Shown here one piece after another: positions 16,628 through 28,193 of a stretch of DNA of 64,000 nucleotides (its first letter is position 1; every line of letters starts with the position of its first letter). A program made the position numbers and the translations under genes. Below the pieces are notes generated by a model that saw only the letters and a list, made by a program, of their open reading frames with translations, had not been told where the DNA came from and made no database searches. This DNA comes from CAWDDG01 sp963801065. Lineage in GTDB: Bacteria > Actinomycetota > Actinomycetes > Jiangellales > Jiangellaceae. Location of the stretch: the NCBI GenBank assembly GCA_963801065.1, contig CAWDDG010000007.1, positions 62,001 through 126,000 on the forward strand, in the 5' to 3' direction.

Positions 16628-17380
16628 TCAGGCGGGCAGAAGCGCCGTCAGCGCGTCCCGGAGGGCGTCGTCGTCGGCGGGCTGCCGCCATGACACGAGG
16701 CGCGCCCGGCCGTCGAGCATCGACGACAACTCGGCGCGGAAAGCGTCGACATCGACCGAGTTCGTGACGATGAGTAGCGCCGCGCCGGGCGGCAGCCCGG
16801 GAAGCAACCGATGCAGGGTCTCGCCTCGGAAGGCGGGGAGGGGATCGCGGCGCCACTTGGTCTCCACATAGACCCGGTGATCGTCGCTGGCGAGCTCGAA
16901 GTCGGGGGTCTCCCGGCTGCGGACCTCGGTTCGGAGCAACCGGCTACCGGGCGGCGCTACGCGGCGCAGCGCGTCCGCCACCTGGTCGTCGTACTCGGCC
17001 GCGGGGTGCCGCGGCACTTCACCTGTCAGCGCCAGGCGGTCGAGGCGCTCGCGCAGGACGGCCAGTTCGGCGAGGGCCGCGGCCGGGCGCTCGCCCTCCT
17101 TGGCCGTCTGGATCTGCGACTCGACGGTCTCCCGGACGTCGGCCCACGACAGCTCCTGTCCGGAGAAGACGACCCGCGTCGGCCACCGTCCAATCGCGGC
17201 GAAGGCACCCGCGAGCGCGCCCACTGCGACGAGAGCGGCGGCCCCGGCGCCGTTGTCGCTGACGAAGGCGGCGACACCACCGGCCAGCCATGAAATGACC
17301 CCGACTATCCCGAGAGCAAGCCGGCCCCTGATCCTCATGCCGGCGCTTCTCGTCTCGCCCGCGGCGGTGCTCAGACTCAT
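16628..17380 (-). CDS. Membrane protein with C-terminal PD-(D/E)XK nuclease-like domain
   Basis: 250 residues. Two hydrophobic helices (about 20-40 and 47-65) are followed by a helical linker (about 78-120). A soluble domain from about 125 carries E129, then SRETPDFELASDDHRVYVET, continuing KW. D160 and E173-x-K175 fit the PD-(D/E)XK active-site pattern on adjacent strands, and a later strand reads ALLIVTNS. This fold occurs in restriction-like nucleases and DNA-repair proteins, and also in inactive sensor domains. Membrane anchoring of such a domain is unusual. Function cannot be named, and the nuclease assignment rests on motif and strand pattern only. Confidence 0.55.
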   Translation of the reverse strand: MSLSTAAGETRSAGMRIRGRLALGIVGVISWLAGGVAAFVSDNGAGAAALVAVGALAGAFAAIGRWPTRVVFSGQELSWADVRETVESQIQTAKEGERPAAALAELAVLRERLDRLALTGEVPRHPAAEYDDQVADALRRVAPPGSRLLRTEVRSRETPDFELASDDHRVYVETKWRRDPLPAFRGETLHRLLPGLPPGAALLIVTNSVDVDAFRAELSSMLDGRARLVSWRQPADDDALRDALTALLPA

Positions 17381-17649
17381 GACGCAGAACTCTCGCCCGC
17401 AACCGGCTGTCGATCAAGCTCTTTGGTAAGGCGCCGCGGAGATGATCAGGATTGAGCGCGCGACCTCACCAGCCCATCGATTCCGTCCAGAACACGCGGC
17501 ATGGTCGCGATGACCATGGTCCTCGGCGTCGAGACGACTTTCGCGGCGGCCGCCTCCGACGCGACCAAGGGTGCGGCGGTACCGACGACTCGGCCGCTGG
17601 TGATCTCGACGCTTTCGAAACTGCTCAGCGGGGTTGGTAGAAAGGGAGC

Positions 17650-18765
17650 ATGGAGGCAGTCGACGTAGTCGTCGTGGGTGGCGGCGCCATGGGCTCGGCC
17701 GCAGCCTGGCAGATGGCCCGCCGAGGCGTCGACGTCGTGCTGCTGGAGCGGTTCGAGCCCGGCCATGTCCGGGGCAGCTCGCACGGCAGCTCGCGCATCG
17801 TCCGCCTCTCGTATGTGGACCCGCTCTACGTCGACCTCGCCGCGTCCGCGTACGAGCAGTGGGACGAGCTCCAGGACGACTGGGGCGAGACGTTGCTCAC
17901 GTGGACGGGCGTGGTCGACCACGGTGATCCCGCGACCGTCAGCGCGCTCACCGCTGCCATCCTCGACCGTGGTCACACGGCGAAGCTGCTCGACCCGCGC
18001 GAGGCCACCGTGCGCTGGCCCGGCCTCCGCTTCGACGGCTCCGTCCTCTTCCACCCGCGTGGCGGCCAAGTCCATGCAGACCGAACCATTGACGCGTTGA
18101 AGACGACGGCGGCGAAGCACGGCGCGGACGTCAGACACGGCGTCGCCGTGGACGTGATCAGGCCGGTCGCCGACGGCGTCGAGGTCCATGCCGCTGGCGA
18201 GACCTGGAGAGCGCGGACGGTCGTCGTCGCCGCCGGAGCCTGGACCGAGGCGCTGATCGGCCATCTCGTGAGCCTTCCGCGGCTGACGGTCACCCGTGAG
18301 CAACCTGCCCACTTCGCGGCGCTCGATCCATCGACCCCCTGGCCGAGCTTCATCCACCATCGAACCGGCGCATTCGCGCGAGGTGGCGCGACGCCGCGCG
18401 GCGCGTACGGGCTTCACAGCCCGGACGGCCTCAAGGTCGGATTACACGCCGTCGGCCCGATCGTCGACCCCGAGGCGGACCGGCGCGGTGTCGACGGCCG
18501 CCGGCTGCGCGAGCTCCAGGACTATGTCGCGGAGTGGGTGCCGGGGGCGGACCCCGAGCAGCCGACTGCTACTCCCTGCCTCTATACACTGACCGACAAC
18601 GCCGACTTCGTGATCGATCGGGTGGGACCGGTCGTCGTCGCCGCCGGATTCTCCGGCCACGGCTTCAAGTTCACGCCCGAAGTCGGTCGCATCCTCGCCG
18701 ACCTCGCTCTCGGGACGGGAGCTGCTCCGGCGCGCTTCGGGTCGGCCGGGTGGAGCGCGGCGTGA
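17650..18765 (+). CDS. Monomeric sarcosine oxidase / N-methyl amino acid oxidase
   Basis: 371 residues, the family's usual length. An N-terminal Rossmann motif VVVGGGAMGSAAAW binds FAD and SSHGSSRIVRLSY follows, as in MSOX and SolA. C310 in TPCLYTLTDNADFVID is at the place of the cysteine that carries covalent FAD in monomeric sarcosine oxidase. SGHGFKFTPEVG near the C-terminus completes the flavin site. It should oxidise sarcosine or another N-methyl or secondary amine with O2, giving formaldehyde and H2O2. The next gene, a ferredoxin reductase, overlaps its stop as GTGA. Substrate is uncertain. Confidence 0.88.
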   Translation: MEAVDVVVVGGGAMGSAAAWQMARRGVDVVLLERFEPGHVRGSSHGSSRIVRLSYVDPLYVDLAASAYEQWDELQDDWGETLLTWTGVVDHGDPATVSALTAAILDRGHTAKLLDPREATVRWPGLRFDGSVLFHPRGGQVHADRTIDALKTTAAKHGADVRHGVAVDVIRPVADGVEVHAAGETWRARTVVVAAGAWTEALIGHLVSLPRLTVTREQPAHFAALDPSTPWPSFIHHRTGAFARGGATPRGAYGLHSPDGLKVGLHAVGPIVDPEADRRGVDGRRLRELQDYVAEWVPGADPEQPTATPCLYTLTDNADFVIDRVGPVVVAAGFSGHGFKFTPEVGRILADLALGTGAAPARFGSAGWSAA

Positions 18766-20246
18766 CAAATCGGATGTGGGCAGGCGACGATCCAGGCGTG
18801 GAGGAGGAGTCCGTTCCGCGAGGCGGGGTGGCACGGCCCCGCGATGCCGCACAAGGAGGTGGCTCCGAACCGTTGCGGGTCGCGGTCGTCGGCGCTGGTC
18901 CCGCCGGCATCTACGCGACGGGTGCGCTGTTGAACGCGGCGATACCGGTCAGCATCGATGTCCTCGAGGCATTGCCGGCGCCGTTCGGGCTGGTCCGATA
19001 CGGCGTCGCGCCGGACCATCCCAAGATCCAGTCTGTGTCGACAGTGCTGGCAAGGATCCTCGCCAACCCAAGAGTCCGGTTCCTGGGCAACGTGACGTAC
19101 GGCGTCGATCTCACCGCACGCGACCTTCGGCGGCACTACCACGCCGTCATCCACGCCATCGGCTCGCCGAACGAGCGAAGCCTGGGCGTGCCGGGTGAGC
19201 AGCTCGACGGGAGCTTCGGGGGCGCCGACTTCGTGGCCTGGTACAACGGCCATCCAGGAGCCGTCGACCGGGGCTACCTGGGCGCCCGCGAGGCTGTCGT
19301 GGTCGGTGCAGGCAACGTCGCCCTTGATGTTGCCCGCATGCTCGCGACGGACGCCGACGCGCTCGTCACCACCGACATCCCAGCTCACGTGCTGGAGGCG
19401 TGGAAGTCGGCGGATGCGTCCGACGTCTATCTACTCGCCCGTCGCGGGCCGGCGTACACGAAATTCACGACTCCCGAGCTACGCGAGCTGGCTGACCTGC
19501 CCGGCGTCGACCTGTTGGTCGATCCGGCCGACCTGGAGCTCGATGCGGCCGGCGCGGATGTCGTCGAGCACAACCGTACGGCCCGGCGGAACGTCGACGT
19601 GTTGAAGGGATGGGCAGACCAGCGGCCGAGCGGACAACGGCGTCGGATCCATCTGAGGTTCTGGACCCGCCCGACCGAGATCCTCGGTTCAGAGCGCGTC
19701 GAAGGCGTGGCCGTGGAACGGACGGCATTCGATACCGGCGGACGACTTGTCGGCACCGGGTCCACGGCCCATCTGCCGGCACAGGCCGTCTTCCGGGCGA
19801 TCGGCTACGCGGGGCTCGCCCTCCCCGGAGTTCCGTTCGACGAATCGTCTGCGACAGTGCCGCATCTCGAAGGCCGGGTTCAGGGCCTCGACCACAACGG
19901 GGTGTACGTCGCCGGCTGGATCAAGCGCGGGCCGACCGGCGTGATCGGCACCAACAAGAGCGACGCGGCAGAGACCGTCCGGGCGGTCCTGGCAGACGCC
20001 CCTCGGCTGGCTGTGCCGCCGGAGCCGGATCCGGCATCGGTGACCGGCCTGCTCGAACGTCGGGGCGTTCGCTTCACCACGTGGGACCAGTGGTTGCTGG
20101 TCGACGCGCACGAGGTGCGCGAGGGCGAGCGACTCGGCCGGCCTCGGCTCAAGGTGTGTCGGGTCGACGAGATGCTCGATATCGCGGACTCCGGCGGCGG
20201 AAGGGCCATGACGGTCTCCGGGCACTGGGGGGCCGCGGACGATTGA
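18762..20246 (+). CDS. FprA/adrenodoxin reductase-type ferredoxin-NADP+ reductase
   Basis: 494 residues. FAD motif VAVVGAGPAGIYATGALL (about 45-62) is followed by PFGLVRYGVAPDHPKIQ, diagnostic for the adrenodoxin-reductase class. The NADP motif is VVVGAGNVALDVARML. VYVAGWIKRGPTGVIGTNK carries the C-terminal FAD loop. A C-terminal extension of about 80 residues (from about 415) matches long actinobacterial FprA forms. It passes electrons between NADPH and ferredoxin. GTG 18762 overlaps the oxidase stop (GTGA); ATG 18774 and GTG 18798 are alternatives. Coupling to an oxygen-dependent oxidase is unexpected and may point to a monooxygenase elsewhere. Confidence 0.88.
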   Translation: MTNRMWAGDDPGVEEESVPRGGVARPRDAAQGGGSEPLRVAVVGAGPAGIYATGALLNAAIPVSIDVLEALPAPFGLVRYGVAPDHPKIQSVSTVLARILANPRVRFLGNVTYGVDLTARDLRRHYHAVIHAIGSPNERSLGVPGEQLDGSFGGADFVAWYNGHPGAVDRGYLGAREAVVVGAGNVALDVARMLATDADALVTTDIPAHVLEAWKSADASDVYLLARRGPAYTKFTTPELRELADLPGVDLLVDPADLELDAAGADVVEHNRTARRNVDVLKGWADQRPSGQRRRIHLRFWTRPTEILGSERVEGVAVERTAFDTGGRLVGTGSTAHLPAQAVFRAIGYAGLALPGVPFDESSATVPHLEGRVQGLDHNGVYVAGWIKRGPTGVIGTNKSDAAETVRAVLADAPRLAVPPEPDPASVTGLLERRGVRFTTWDQWLLVDAHEVREGERLGRPRLKVCRVDEMLDIADSGGGRAMTVSGHWGAADD

Positions 20247-20352
20247 ACCGGCCGTTGTGTGCTGTGCGTGATGTTGACGTGCGAACTTCGCGTACGCTGA
20301 CCGCGACGGGGTTTGCCGACGGGGGTTGTCTTCCTGTGCCGGAGGAGGCGCC

Positions 20353-21228
20353 ATGTACCCAGCGGCGTTCGACTATGTAGCGCCGACCGACGTCGACGAA
20401 ACCCTCGGGATCCTGGCCGACGGAGGCGAGGATGTGAAGGTTCTGGCCGGCGGCCAGAGCCTGATCCCCTTGATGAAGCTCCGGCTGGCCTCCCCGGCGA
20501 CCCTCGTGGACATCAACCGCGTTCCCGGCCTCGATCAGATCGACGTCACCGATGGCCATCTCCGGGTGGGCGCGTTGGCACGCCACAACGCCATCGCGCG
20601 GTCCGACGTCGTCGCCACCGAGAACCACACGATGGCCGCGGCGGCACCGTGGATCTCCGATCCGCTCGTACGCAATCTCGGCACGATCGGCGGATCCGTG
20701 GCCCACGCCGACCCGCAGGGGGACTGGGGCTCGGTGATGTTGGCCTGCGGCGGCGAGATGGTGGCCCGCAGCGCCAACGGCCAGCGCACGGTCGCGGCGA
20801 ACGACTTCTTCGTCGACCTGTTCACGAGCGCGCTCGAACCCGACGAGCTCCTCACCGAGATCCGGGTTCCGCGATACAGGGGCCCGGCCGGCGGCACCTA
20901 CCTGAAGCTCGAGCGCAAGGTCGGCGACTACGCGACGGTCGGCGTCGCCGTACATCTGGAGCTCAACGCGGAGAGGACCCGAATCGACCGGGCCGGTATC
21001 GCCTTGACCGCGGTCGGCCCGAAGAACATCAAGGCCATCGAGGCCGAGCAGATGCTCGTCGGGGAGGCTCCGGGCGACGAGCTCTTCGCCGAAGCGGCCG
21101 CACGCGCCGCGTCGGCCGCGGAGCCCCGCACTGACGTGAGGGGCTCCGCGGAGTACAAGCGGGCCGTCGTGGCGACATTCGTCGGTCGCGGTCTCGCCCA
21201 AGCCGCCGAGCAAGCCGGAAGAGCGTGA
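20353..21228 (+). CDS. coxM: Carbon monoxide dehydrogenase medium (FAD) subunit
   Basis: 291 residues from ATG 20353, which GGAGGAGGCGCC precedes. The FAD-binding domain has AGGQS (32-36) and TIGGS (111-115), the two glycine loops of molybdenum-hydroxylase flavoproteins. CO-dehydrogenase C-terminal domain from about 180. It takes electrons from the 2Fe-2S subunit and passes them to quinone. First gene of the M-S-L order typical of cox operons. The 106-nt gap upstream contains TACGCT (20293-20298), a possible -10. Confidence 0.9.
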   Translation: MYPAAFDYVAPTDVDETLGILADGGEDVKVLAGGQSLIPLMKLRLASPATLVDINRVPGLDQIDVTDGHLRVGALARHNAIARSDVVATENHTMAAAAPWISDPLVRNLGTIGGSVAHADPQGDWGSVMLACGGEMVARSANGQRTVAANDFFVDLFTSALEPDELLTEIRVPRYRGPAGGTYLKLERKVGDYATVGVAVHLELNAERTRIDRAGIALTAVGPKNIKAIEAEQMLVGEAPGDELFAEAAARAASAAEPRTDVRGSAEYKRAVVATFVGRGLAQAAEQAGRA

Positions 21229-21238
21229 GGAGAAGCGC

Positions 21239-21718
21239 GTGGACGTCACCGTCACGATCAACGGCATCGAGCGGCGAGCGGAAGTCGAGCCCCGGGTGCT
21301 TCTCGCCGACTTCGTCCGCACCCATCTCGGGCTCACCGGAACCCACATCGGCTGCGACACCACGAGCTGCGGCGTCTGCACGGTTCTGCTCGACGGCACA
21401 CCGGTGAAGTCATGCACCGTGTTTGCCGTCCAGGCCGACGGGCGCAGCATCACCACCGTCGAGGGCTTGCGGAACAACGGCGAGCTCAGCGCGGTCCAGC
21501 GGGCGTTCAAGGAGGAGCACGGGTTGCAATGCGGCTTCTGCACGCCGGCGATGATGCTCGTCGCCACCAGCCTGCTCGAGGCGAACCCCGACCCGTCAGA
21601 GGACGAGATCCGATGGGCGATCTCCGGGAACCTGTGTCGGTGCACAGGCTATGTGAACATCGTCAAGGCAGTCCGGACGGCGGCACGCGAGGCTCAGACC
21701 GTCGGGGCCGAGGAGTGA
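21239..21718 (+). CDS. coxS: Carbon monoxide dehydrogenase small (2Fe-2S) subunit
   Basis: 159 residues from GTG 21239, with GAGGAGAAG upstream, 10 nt after coxM. The plant-type ferredoxin domain has C39, C44, C47 and C59. The helical domain has C98, C101, C133 and C135 (QCGFC and NLCRC). All eight ligands of the two 2Fe-2S clusters are present. It carries electrons from the molybdenum/copper site in CoxL to FAD in CoxM. Confidence 0.93.
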   Translation: MDVTVTINGIERRAEVEPRVLLADFVRTHLGLTGTHIGCDTTSCGVCTVLLDGTPVKSCTVFAVQADGRSITTVEGLRNNGELSAVQRAFKEEHGLQCGFCTPAMMLVATSLLEANPDPSEDEIRWAISGNLCRCTGYVNIVKAVRTAAREAQTVGAEE

Positions 21719-21731
21719 GGGGAACAGGACG

Positions 21732-24106
<2,375 letters not shown>

Positions 24107-24110
<4 letters not shown>

Positions 24111-25030
24111 GCGACGCGCAGCTCGCCGAGGCCGCAGCGCTCGAGCGCCGCGGCGAGCCGTTCGTGTTGGCCACGGTGGTGTGGCGGCAGGCGCCGTCGT
24201 CGGGGCACGTGGGTTCGAAGGCGCTGGTCATGCCGGACGGATCCATGCGGGGCTGGCTCGGCGGCGCCTGCGCGCAGCCCGCTGTGCGCAGCGAGGCGCT
24301 GTCCGCGCTGGCGGACGGGCGTTCGCGGCTGCTCCTGCTCGGTGTGCCGCCGGAGGCTGCGGCCGCGTTGGGTGAGGGTGCCGTCGTCGTGCCGATGGCC
24401 TGTGGGAGTGAGGGGTCGCTCGCCGTGTACCTCGAACCGGTGGTGCCGGCGCCGCTCGTGGTGGCCGTAGGGAGTTCGCCGGCGGTCGACACGTTGGCGG
24501 CGCTGGTGCGAGATCTGGGCTGGCGGGCTACCGTCGCCGAGACGCCCGAGGACATTGCCGCGCATCCGGTCGACGCCGGTACGGCGATCGTCGTCGCCAC
24601 CCAGGGTCACGACGACGAGGCGGCACTGCAGGCGGCGCTCGTCACCGGTGCCGGCTACGTCGGGCTGGTCGCTTCGCGCAAGCGGGCCGAGACGACCATC
24701 GGGTACCTGCGCGACCGCGGGCTGGCCGCCGCCGACCTGTCCCGCGTGCACGCACCCGCGGGCCTCGATCTCGGGTCGACCGACCACCGCGAGATTGCTG
24801 TGGCGGTGCTGGCGGACCTGGTCGCGAGACGGGCTGCGGGCGAGTTGCGCGTGCCAGTCAATGCGTCGCCGCCACCACCGGCTCAGGCGGTCGACCCCGT
24901 CTGCGGCATGACCGTCGACGTCGCCAGCGCCCGGTGGACCACCGAGCGGGACGGGCAGACCTGGTACTTCTGCAGTCCCGGGTGCTTGGAGGCGTTCGTC
25001 ACCGAGCACGCGACCCGACCGCCCGGGTAG
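24107..25030 (+). CDS. XdhC/CoxI-family molybdenum maturation factor fused to a YHS domain
   Basis: 307 residues from GTG 24107, overlapping the coxL stop (GTGA). The N-terminal XdhC domain (about 10-75) includes PFVLATVVWRQAPSSGHVGS and GWLGGACAQPAV with a conserved Cys. A Rossmann-like domain (about 110-245) contains VVATQGHDDEAALQAAL and YVGLVASRKRAE. XdhC proteins bind molybdenum cofactor and help its sulfuration and insertion. The last 45 residues, DPVCGMTVDVASARW and WYFCSPGCLEAF, form a YHS metal-binding domain found in copper-handling proteins. Because form I CODH needs copper as well as sulfurated Mo, a metal-delivery role is an attractive inference. Confidence 0.88.
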
Positions 25031-25033
25031 GCC

Positions 25034-25993
25034 TCACGCCACGACGGTACGGACGAGGGCGACGACGTCGGCTGCGCACCCCCACGACAGCGTCACGCCC
25101 GCACCGCCGTGCCCGTAGCAGTGCACACACGGCGTCCCGTCCGGGAGGTCCTCACGATCGAGCCGCACCGCCGGCCGCCCGGGCCGCAGCCCCACCCGGT
25201 GACCGAGGACGCGGGCGCCGTCGAGCCGCGGCTCGAGCGCAGTGCACCGGCGCAGGATCGCCGCCGCAGTCCCCGGGTCCGGCTCCAGGCCGGTCTCGCC
25301 CTCCTCGGCCGTTCCGCCGAGGACACAGTCGCGCGACCGCGGCACGATGTAGGTGACGTCCTCGCCAGATTCGTCAAGGACCACCTGGTCGAGGCCGGGG
25401 TTCTCGACCTGGACGACCTGACCGCGGATCGGTGTCACGGTCGCGTCCCCGGCCAGCTCCCTGGCACCGAGGCCGGCACAGTTGACGACGGCGCGGGCGG
25501 CGCCCGCTGCGTCTGCGAGCGATTCGACCGTGCGTTGTTCGATGACGCCTCCGGCCGACTCGAACCGCCGCCACAGCCCGGCGAGGTAGACGGGCATCTC
25601 GACCACCGGCGTCGTGAACACGAACCCGTCCTGGTAGCCGTCCGGGAGCTCGGCCGGTCGGCACCGGCGCAGATCGGCGACGGCCGCACGCCACCACGGG
25701 TCGGGCACGGCGTCGCGGAACAGTTCCTTGGTGGCCCCCATGCGCACGCCGGTCGCGGGCGTGGAGGCCATCCGCTCGAAGTCCGTGTAGCTGCTCCGGC
25801 CCCAACGCAGCACTTCCGCCTCCGGATAGGCGCGGTACGGGTACCAGATCGCCGCCGCCACGCCGGAGGTGGTGTCCGGTGGCAGCTCGCGCGCCACGAT
25901 GCGCACGGTGATGCCGGCCCCCTGCAGCCGGAGCGCCGCGGACAGCCCGATCACGCCAGCCCCGACCACGACCACGTCCACGTCCACATCCAT
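25034..25993 (-). CDS. D-amino-acid oxidase
   Basis: 319 residues from ATG 25993, with AGGAGG 9 nt upstream. The FAD motif VVVVGAGVIGLSAALRLQ lies at the N-terminus. SGVAAAIWYPYRAYPE is a DAO-typical substrate-side loop, and VNCAGLGARELAGD and PIRGQVVQV follow. The C-terminal signature HCYGHGGAGVTLSWGCA contacts flavin and substrate. It should deaminate neutral D-amino acids with O2, giving a 2-oxo acid, ammonia and H2O2. No peroxisomal-type tail. It ends 3 nt from the end of the coxL-linked gene on the other strand, with no visible terminator between them. Confidence 0.9.
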   Translation of the reverse strand: MDVDVDVVVVGAGVIGLSAALRLQGAGITVRIVARELPPDTTSGVAAAIWYPYRAYPEAEVLRWGRSSYTDFERMASTPATGVRMGATKELFRDAVPDPWWRAAVADLRRCRPAELPDGYQDGFVFTTPVVEMPVYLAGLWRRFESAGGVIEQRTVESLADAAGAARAVVNCAGLGARELAGDATVTPIRGQVVQVENPGLDQVVLDESGEDVTYIVPRSRDCVLGGTAEEGETGLEPDPGTAAAILRRCTALEPRLDGARVLGHRVGLRPGRPAVRLDREDLPDGTPCVHCYGHGGAGVTLSWGCAADVVALVRTVVA

Positions 25994-26124
25994 GCCCTCT
26001 GCCTCCTGGCGCGATTCTTCAGCCATCTTGTGGCGGGTTTGCAACGCCTGATGCCGGGCGGACACGTTCCTTTCCCGCCACATGTCGCGTGGAACCGCGG
26101 GCTGCCAGGCACCGTCCAAGCTGC

Positions 26125-28155
26125 ATGAGGACCACGTGGAGATCGCGAGCTCATTGGTTGGGGCTGGCCGCACCGGCCCTCGTCCTGGCTGCGTGTACCA
26201 CAAGTGCACCCGGCGCCGCGCAGCCACCAATGGCACAAGCCGCGCTCCGGTTGGTCTCGTACGACTCGTGCGAGGACGCGCTAACGGAGCTCAAGCGCGC
26301 CGTCGCCGAGTACGTGTCGCCGTACGGCCTGGGTGGCGGCTACATGGACTTCGACGGTGACGTCGCCGTAATGCCGGAGGCGGCAGAGGGTGAGCGAGGC
26401 TCGCTTGCGACCGGCGGTGCCGACGAAAGCGCCGGTGTGACCGCGCCGCAGCAGTACTCGGCGACCAACACCCACGAGGTCGGCGTCGACGAGCCCGACC
26501 TCGTCAAGACCGACGGGCGTCGGATCGTCACCATCGTCGACGGAACGCTTCGCGTCGTCGATACCGAGAGCAGGGAGGTGACCGGCGAGCTGGTGCTGTC
26601 CGACGCGAACCAGGGTCAGTGGTGGGCCGAACAGCTGCTGCTGTCGGGTGACCGCGCCCTGGTTCTCGGCCATGGCGCGATGCCGTTCGCAGACCGCGCC
26701 GTCGACCTGTTCACTGGCGCCGACGCCGCGATGCCGGTCGACGCGCCGTCGGGGAGCAGACTCGTCCTTGTCGAGCTGTCAGGGGAACCACGCGTCGTCA
26801 GCGAGCTCGACCTCGACGGCTCGTATGTCGACGCCCGGCAGGTCGGGTCCGTCGTGCGCCTGGTCGTGAGCTCGGGCCCACGGCTGGCATGGACCTATCC
26901 CGACGAGCGCCGCTCCGAAGACGAGGCGCTGGCTGCCAACCGCGAGATCCTTGCCGACTCGACCATCGAGCACTGGCTGCCGCGCTATGCCCTGACCACC
27001 GGCGGTGAACGTCGCGAAGAAGCGCTCGTCGACTGCGAAGACGTCAGCCACCCGCGGGAGTACTCCGGCACGTCGATGCTGACCGTCGTCACCCTCGATC
27101 TGGCTGGCGAGCCGCAGCCGCAGGGCTCGGTCTCAGTCGTCGCCGACGGGCAGACGGTGTACGGGACCGAGTCGAGCCTCTACATCGCCGATGACCACCG
27201 CGCCTTCGCGATGCCGATCGACGCGCGGCCTGGGATCGTCGCGCCCGCCGCGCCCCAGACCGAGGTCCACAAGTTCGACGTGTCCGATCCCGGCCAGCCG
27301 CGCTACGTCGCGTCCGGCCAGGCCGACGGATGGTTGCTCAACCAGTACTCGCTCTCCGAGCATGACGACCATCTGCGCATCGCGACGACGGAGGACGACT
27401 GGTCCGCACCGCTGCCCCAGGACGTCCCGGCGTCACAGAGCCAGGTCACCGTGCTCGCCCAGCGCGGCGACCGGCTGGTCGAGGTCGGAAGCGTCGGCGG
27501 GCTCGGGAAGGGCGAGCAGATCTATGCGGTCCGGTTCATCGGGCCGGTCGGCTACGTCGTCACGTTCCGTCAGGTCGACCCGCTCTACACGCTCGACCTG
27601 AGCGACCCCCGGAGGCCGCAGGTCGTGGGCGAGCTCAAGGTCCCCGGGTACTCGGCGTACCTCCATCCGGCCGGCGATGCCAGGCTGCTCGGCGTCGGCC
27701 AGAACGCGGATGAGCAGGGAATGACGCTGGGGGCGCAGGTGTCGTTGTTCGACGTTAGCGACCCCGCCGCACCGGACCGGCTGGACACCTTCGCGATGTC
27801 AGGTGCATGGTCCGACGCCGAGCACGATCCCCACGCGTTCCTGTTCTGGCCGGACGACGGGCTTGTCGTGATCCCGGTGTGGGCGAACGAGGCCTGGGGC
27901 GGTCCGGTCGAGGACGGCGGCAAGCTGGCGATGGCGGGCGGCGCGTTGGTGCTTCGAGTTGACCGTGACGCGCTTACGGAGGTCGGCGTCCTGTCCCACG
28001 TCCGGTCGGCGAACCAGATCGACTGGACCCACGACCCGTCCATCCGGCGCTCTCTTGTCATCGGCGACACGCTGTGGACAGTGTCCGGGAGTGGCGCGCT
28101 TGGGAGTGACGTCGACGACCTGGCCGAACAGGCCTGGGTCCCCTTTGCCGGTTGA
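26125..28155 (+). CDS. Secreted beta-propeller lipoprotein
   Basis: 676 residues from ATG 26125. A lipoprotein signal ends in the lipobox LAAC with C24 as the lipid anchor. The mature protein is a beta-propeller-domain family member (PF09826-like). It contains YSATNTHEVGVDEPDLVKTD, the hallmark entry motif, then repeated blades such as LTVVTLDLAGEP, HKFDVSDPGQPRYVASGQ, YTLDLSDPRRPQVVGEL and SLFDVSDPAAPDRL. Such proteins sit on the outer face of the membrane. The family is widespread in actinobacteria and archaea, but its role is not established. Divergent from the DAO gene. Confidence 0.85.
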   Translation: MRTTWRSRAHWLGLAAPALVLAACTTSAPGAAQPPMAQAALRLVSYDSCEDALTELKRAVAEYVSPYGLGGGYMDFDGDVAVMPEAAEGERGSLATGGADESAGVTAPQQYSATNTHEVGVDEPDLVKTDGRRIVTIVDGTLRVVDTESREVTGELVLSDANQGQWWAEQLLLSGDRALVLGHGAMPFADRAVDLFTGADAAMPVDAPSGSRLVLVELSGEPRVVSELDLDGSYVDARQVGSVVRLVVSSGPRLAWTYPDERRSEDEALAANREILADSTIEHWLPRYALTTGGERREEALVDCEDVSHPREYSGTSMLTVVTLDLAGEPQPQGSVSVVADGQTVYGTESSLYIADDHRAFAMPIDARPGIVAPAAPQTEVHKFDVSDPGQPRYVASGQADGWLLNQYSLSEHDDHLRIATTEDDWSAPLPQDVPASQSQVTVLAQRGDRLVEVGSVGGLGKGEQIYAVRFIGPVGYVVTFRQVDPLYTLDLSDPRRPQVVGELKVPGYSAYLHPAGDARLLGVGQNADEQGMTLGAQVSLFDVSDPAAPDRLDTFAMSGAWSDAEHDPHAFLFWPDDGLVVIPVWANEAWGGPVEDGGKLAMAGGALVLRVDRDALTEVGVLSHVRSANQIDWTHDPSIRRSLVIGDTLWTVSGSGALGSDVDDLAEQAWVPFAG

Positions 28156-28193
28156 CGGGTCACGAGGAGCTCCTCGGGGGAGCTCTGCTGCCT

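Noticed and set aside
17446..17640. Minus-strand frame ending VVSTPRTMVIATMPRVLDGIDGLVRSRAQS before TGA
   Set aside because: Plausible composition, but no start codon with a ribosome site or leaderless box and no recognised family; too weak to call a gene in this 269-nt gap.
28164..28175. GAGGAGCTCCTC palindrome between convergent genes as a terminator
   Set aside because: A perfect palindrome with no loop and only 6 bp per arm; unlikely to fold into a stable terminator.
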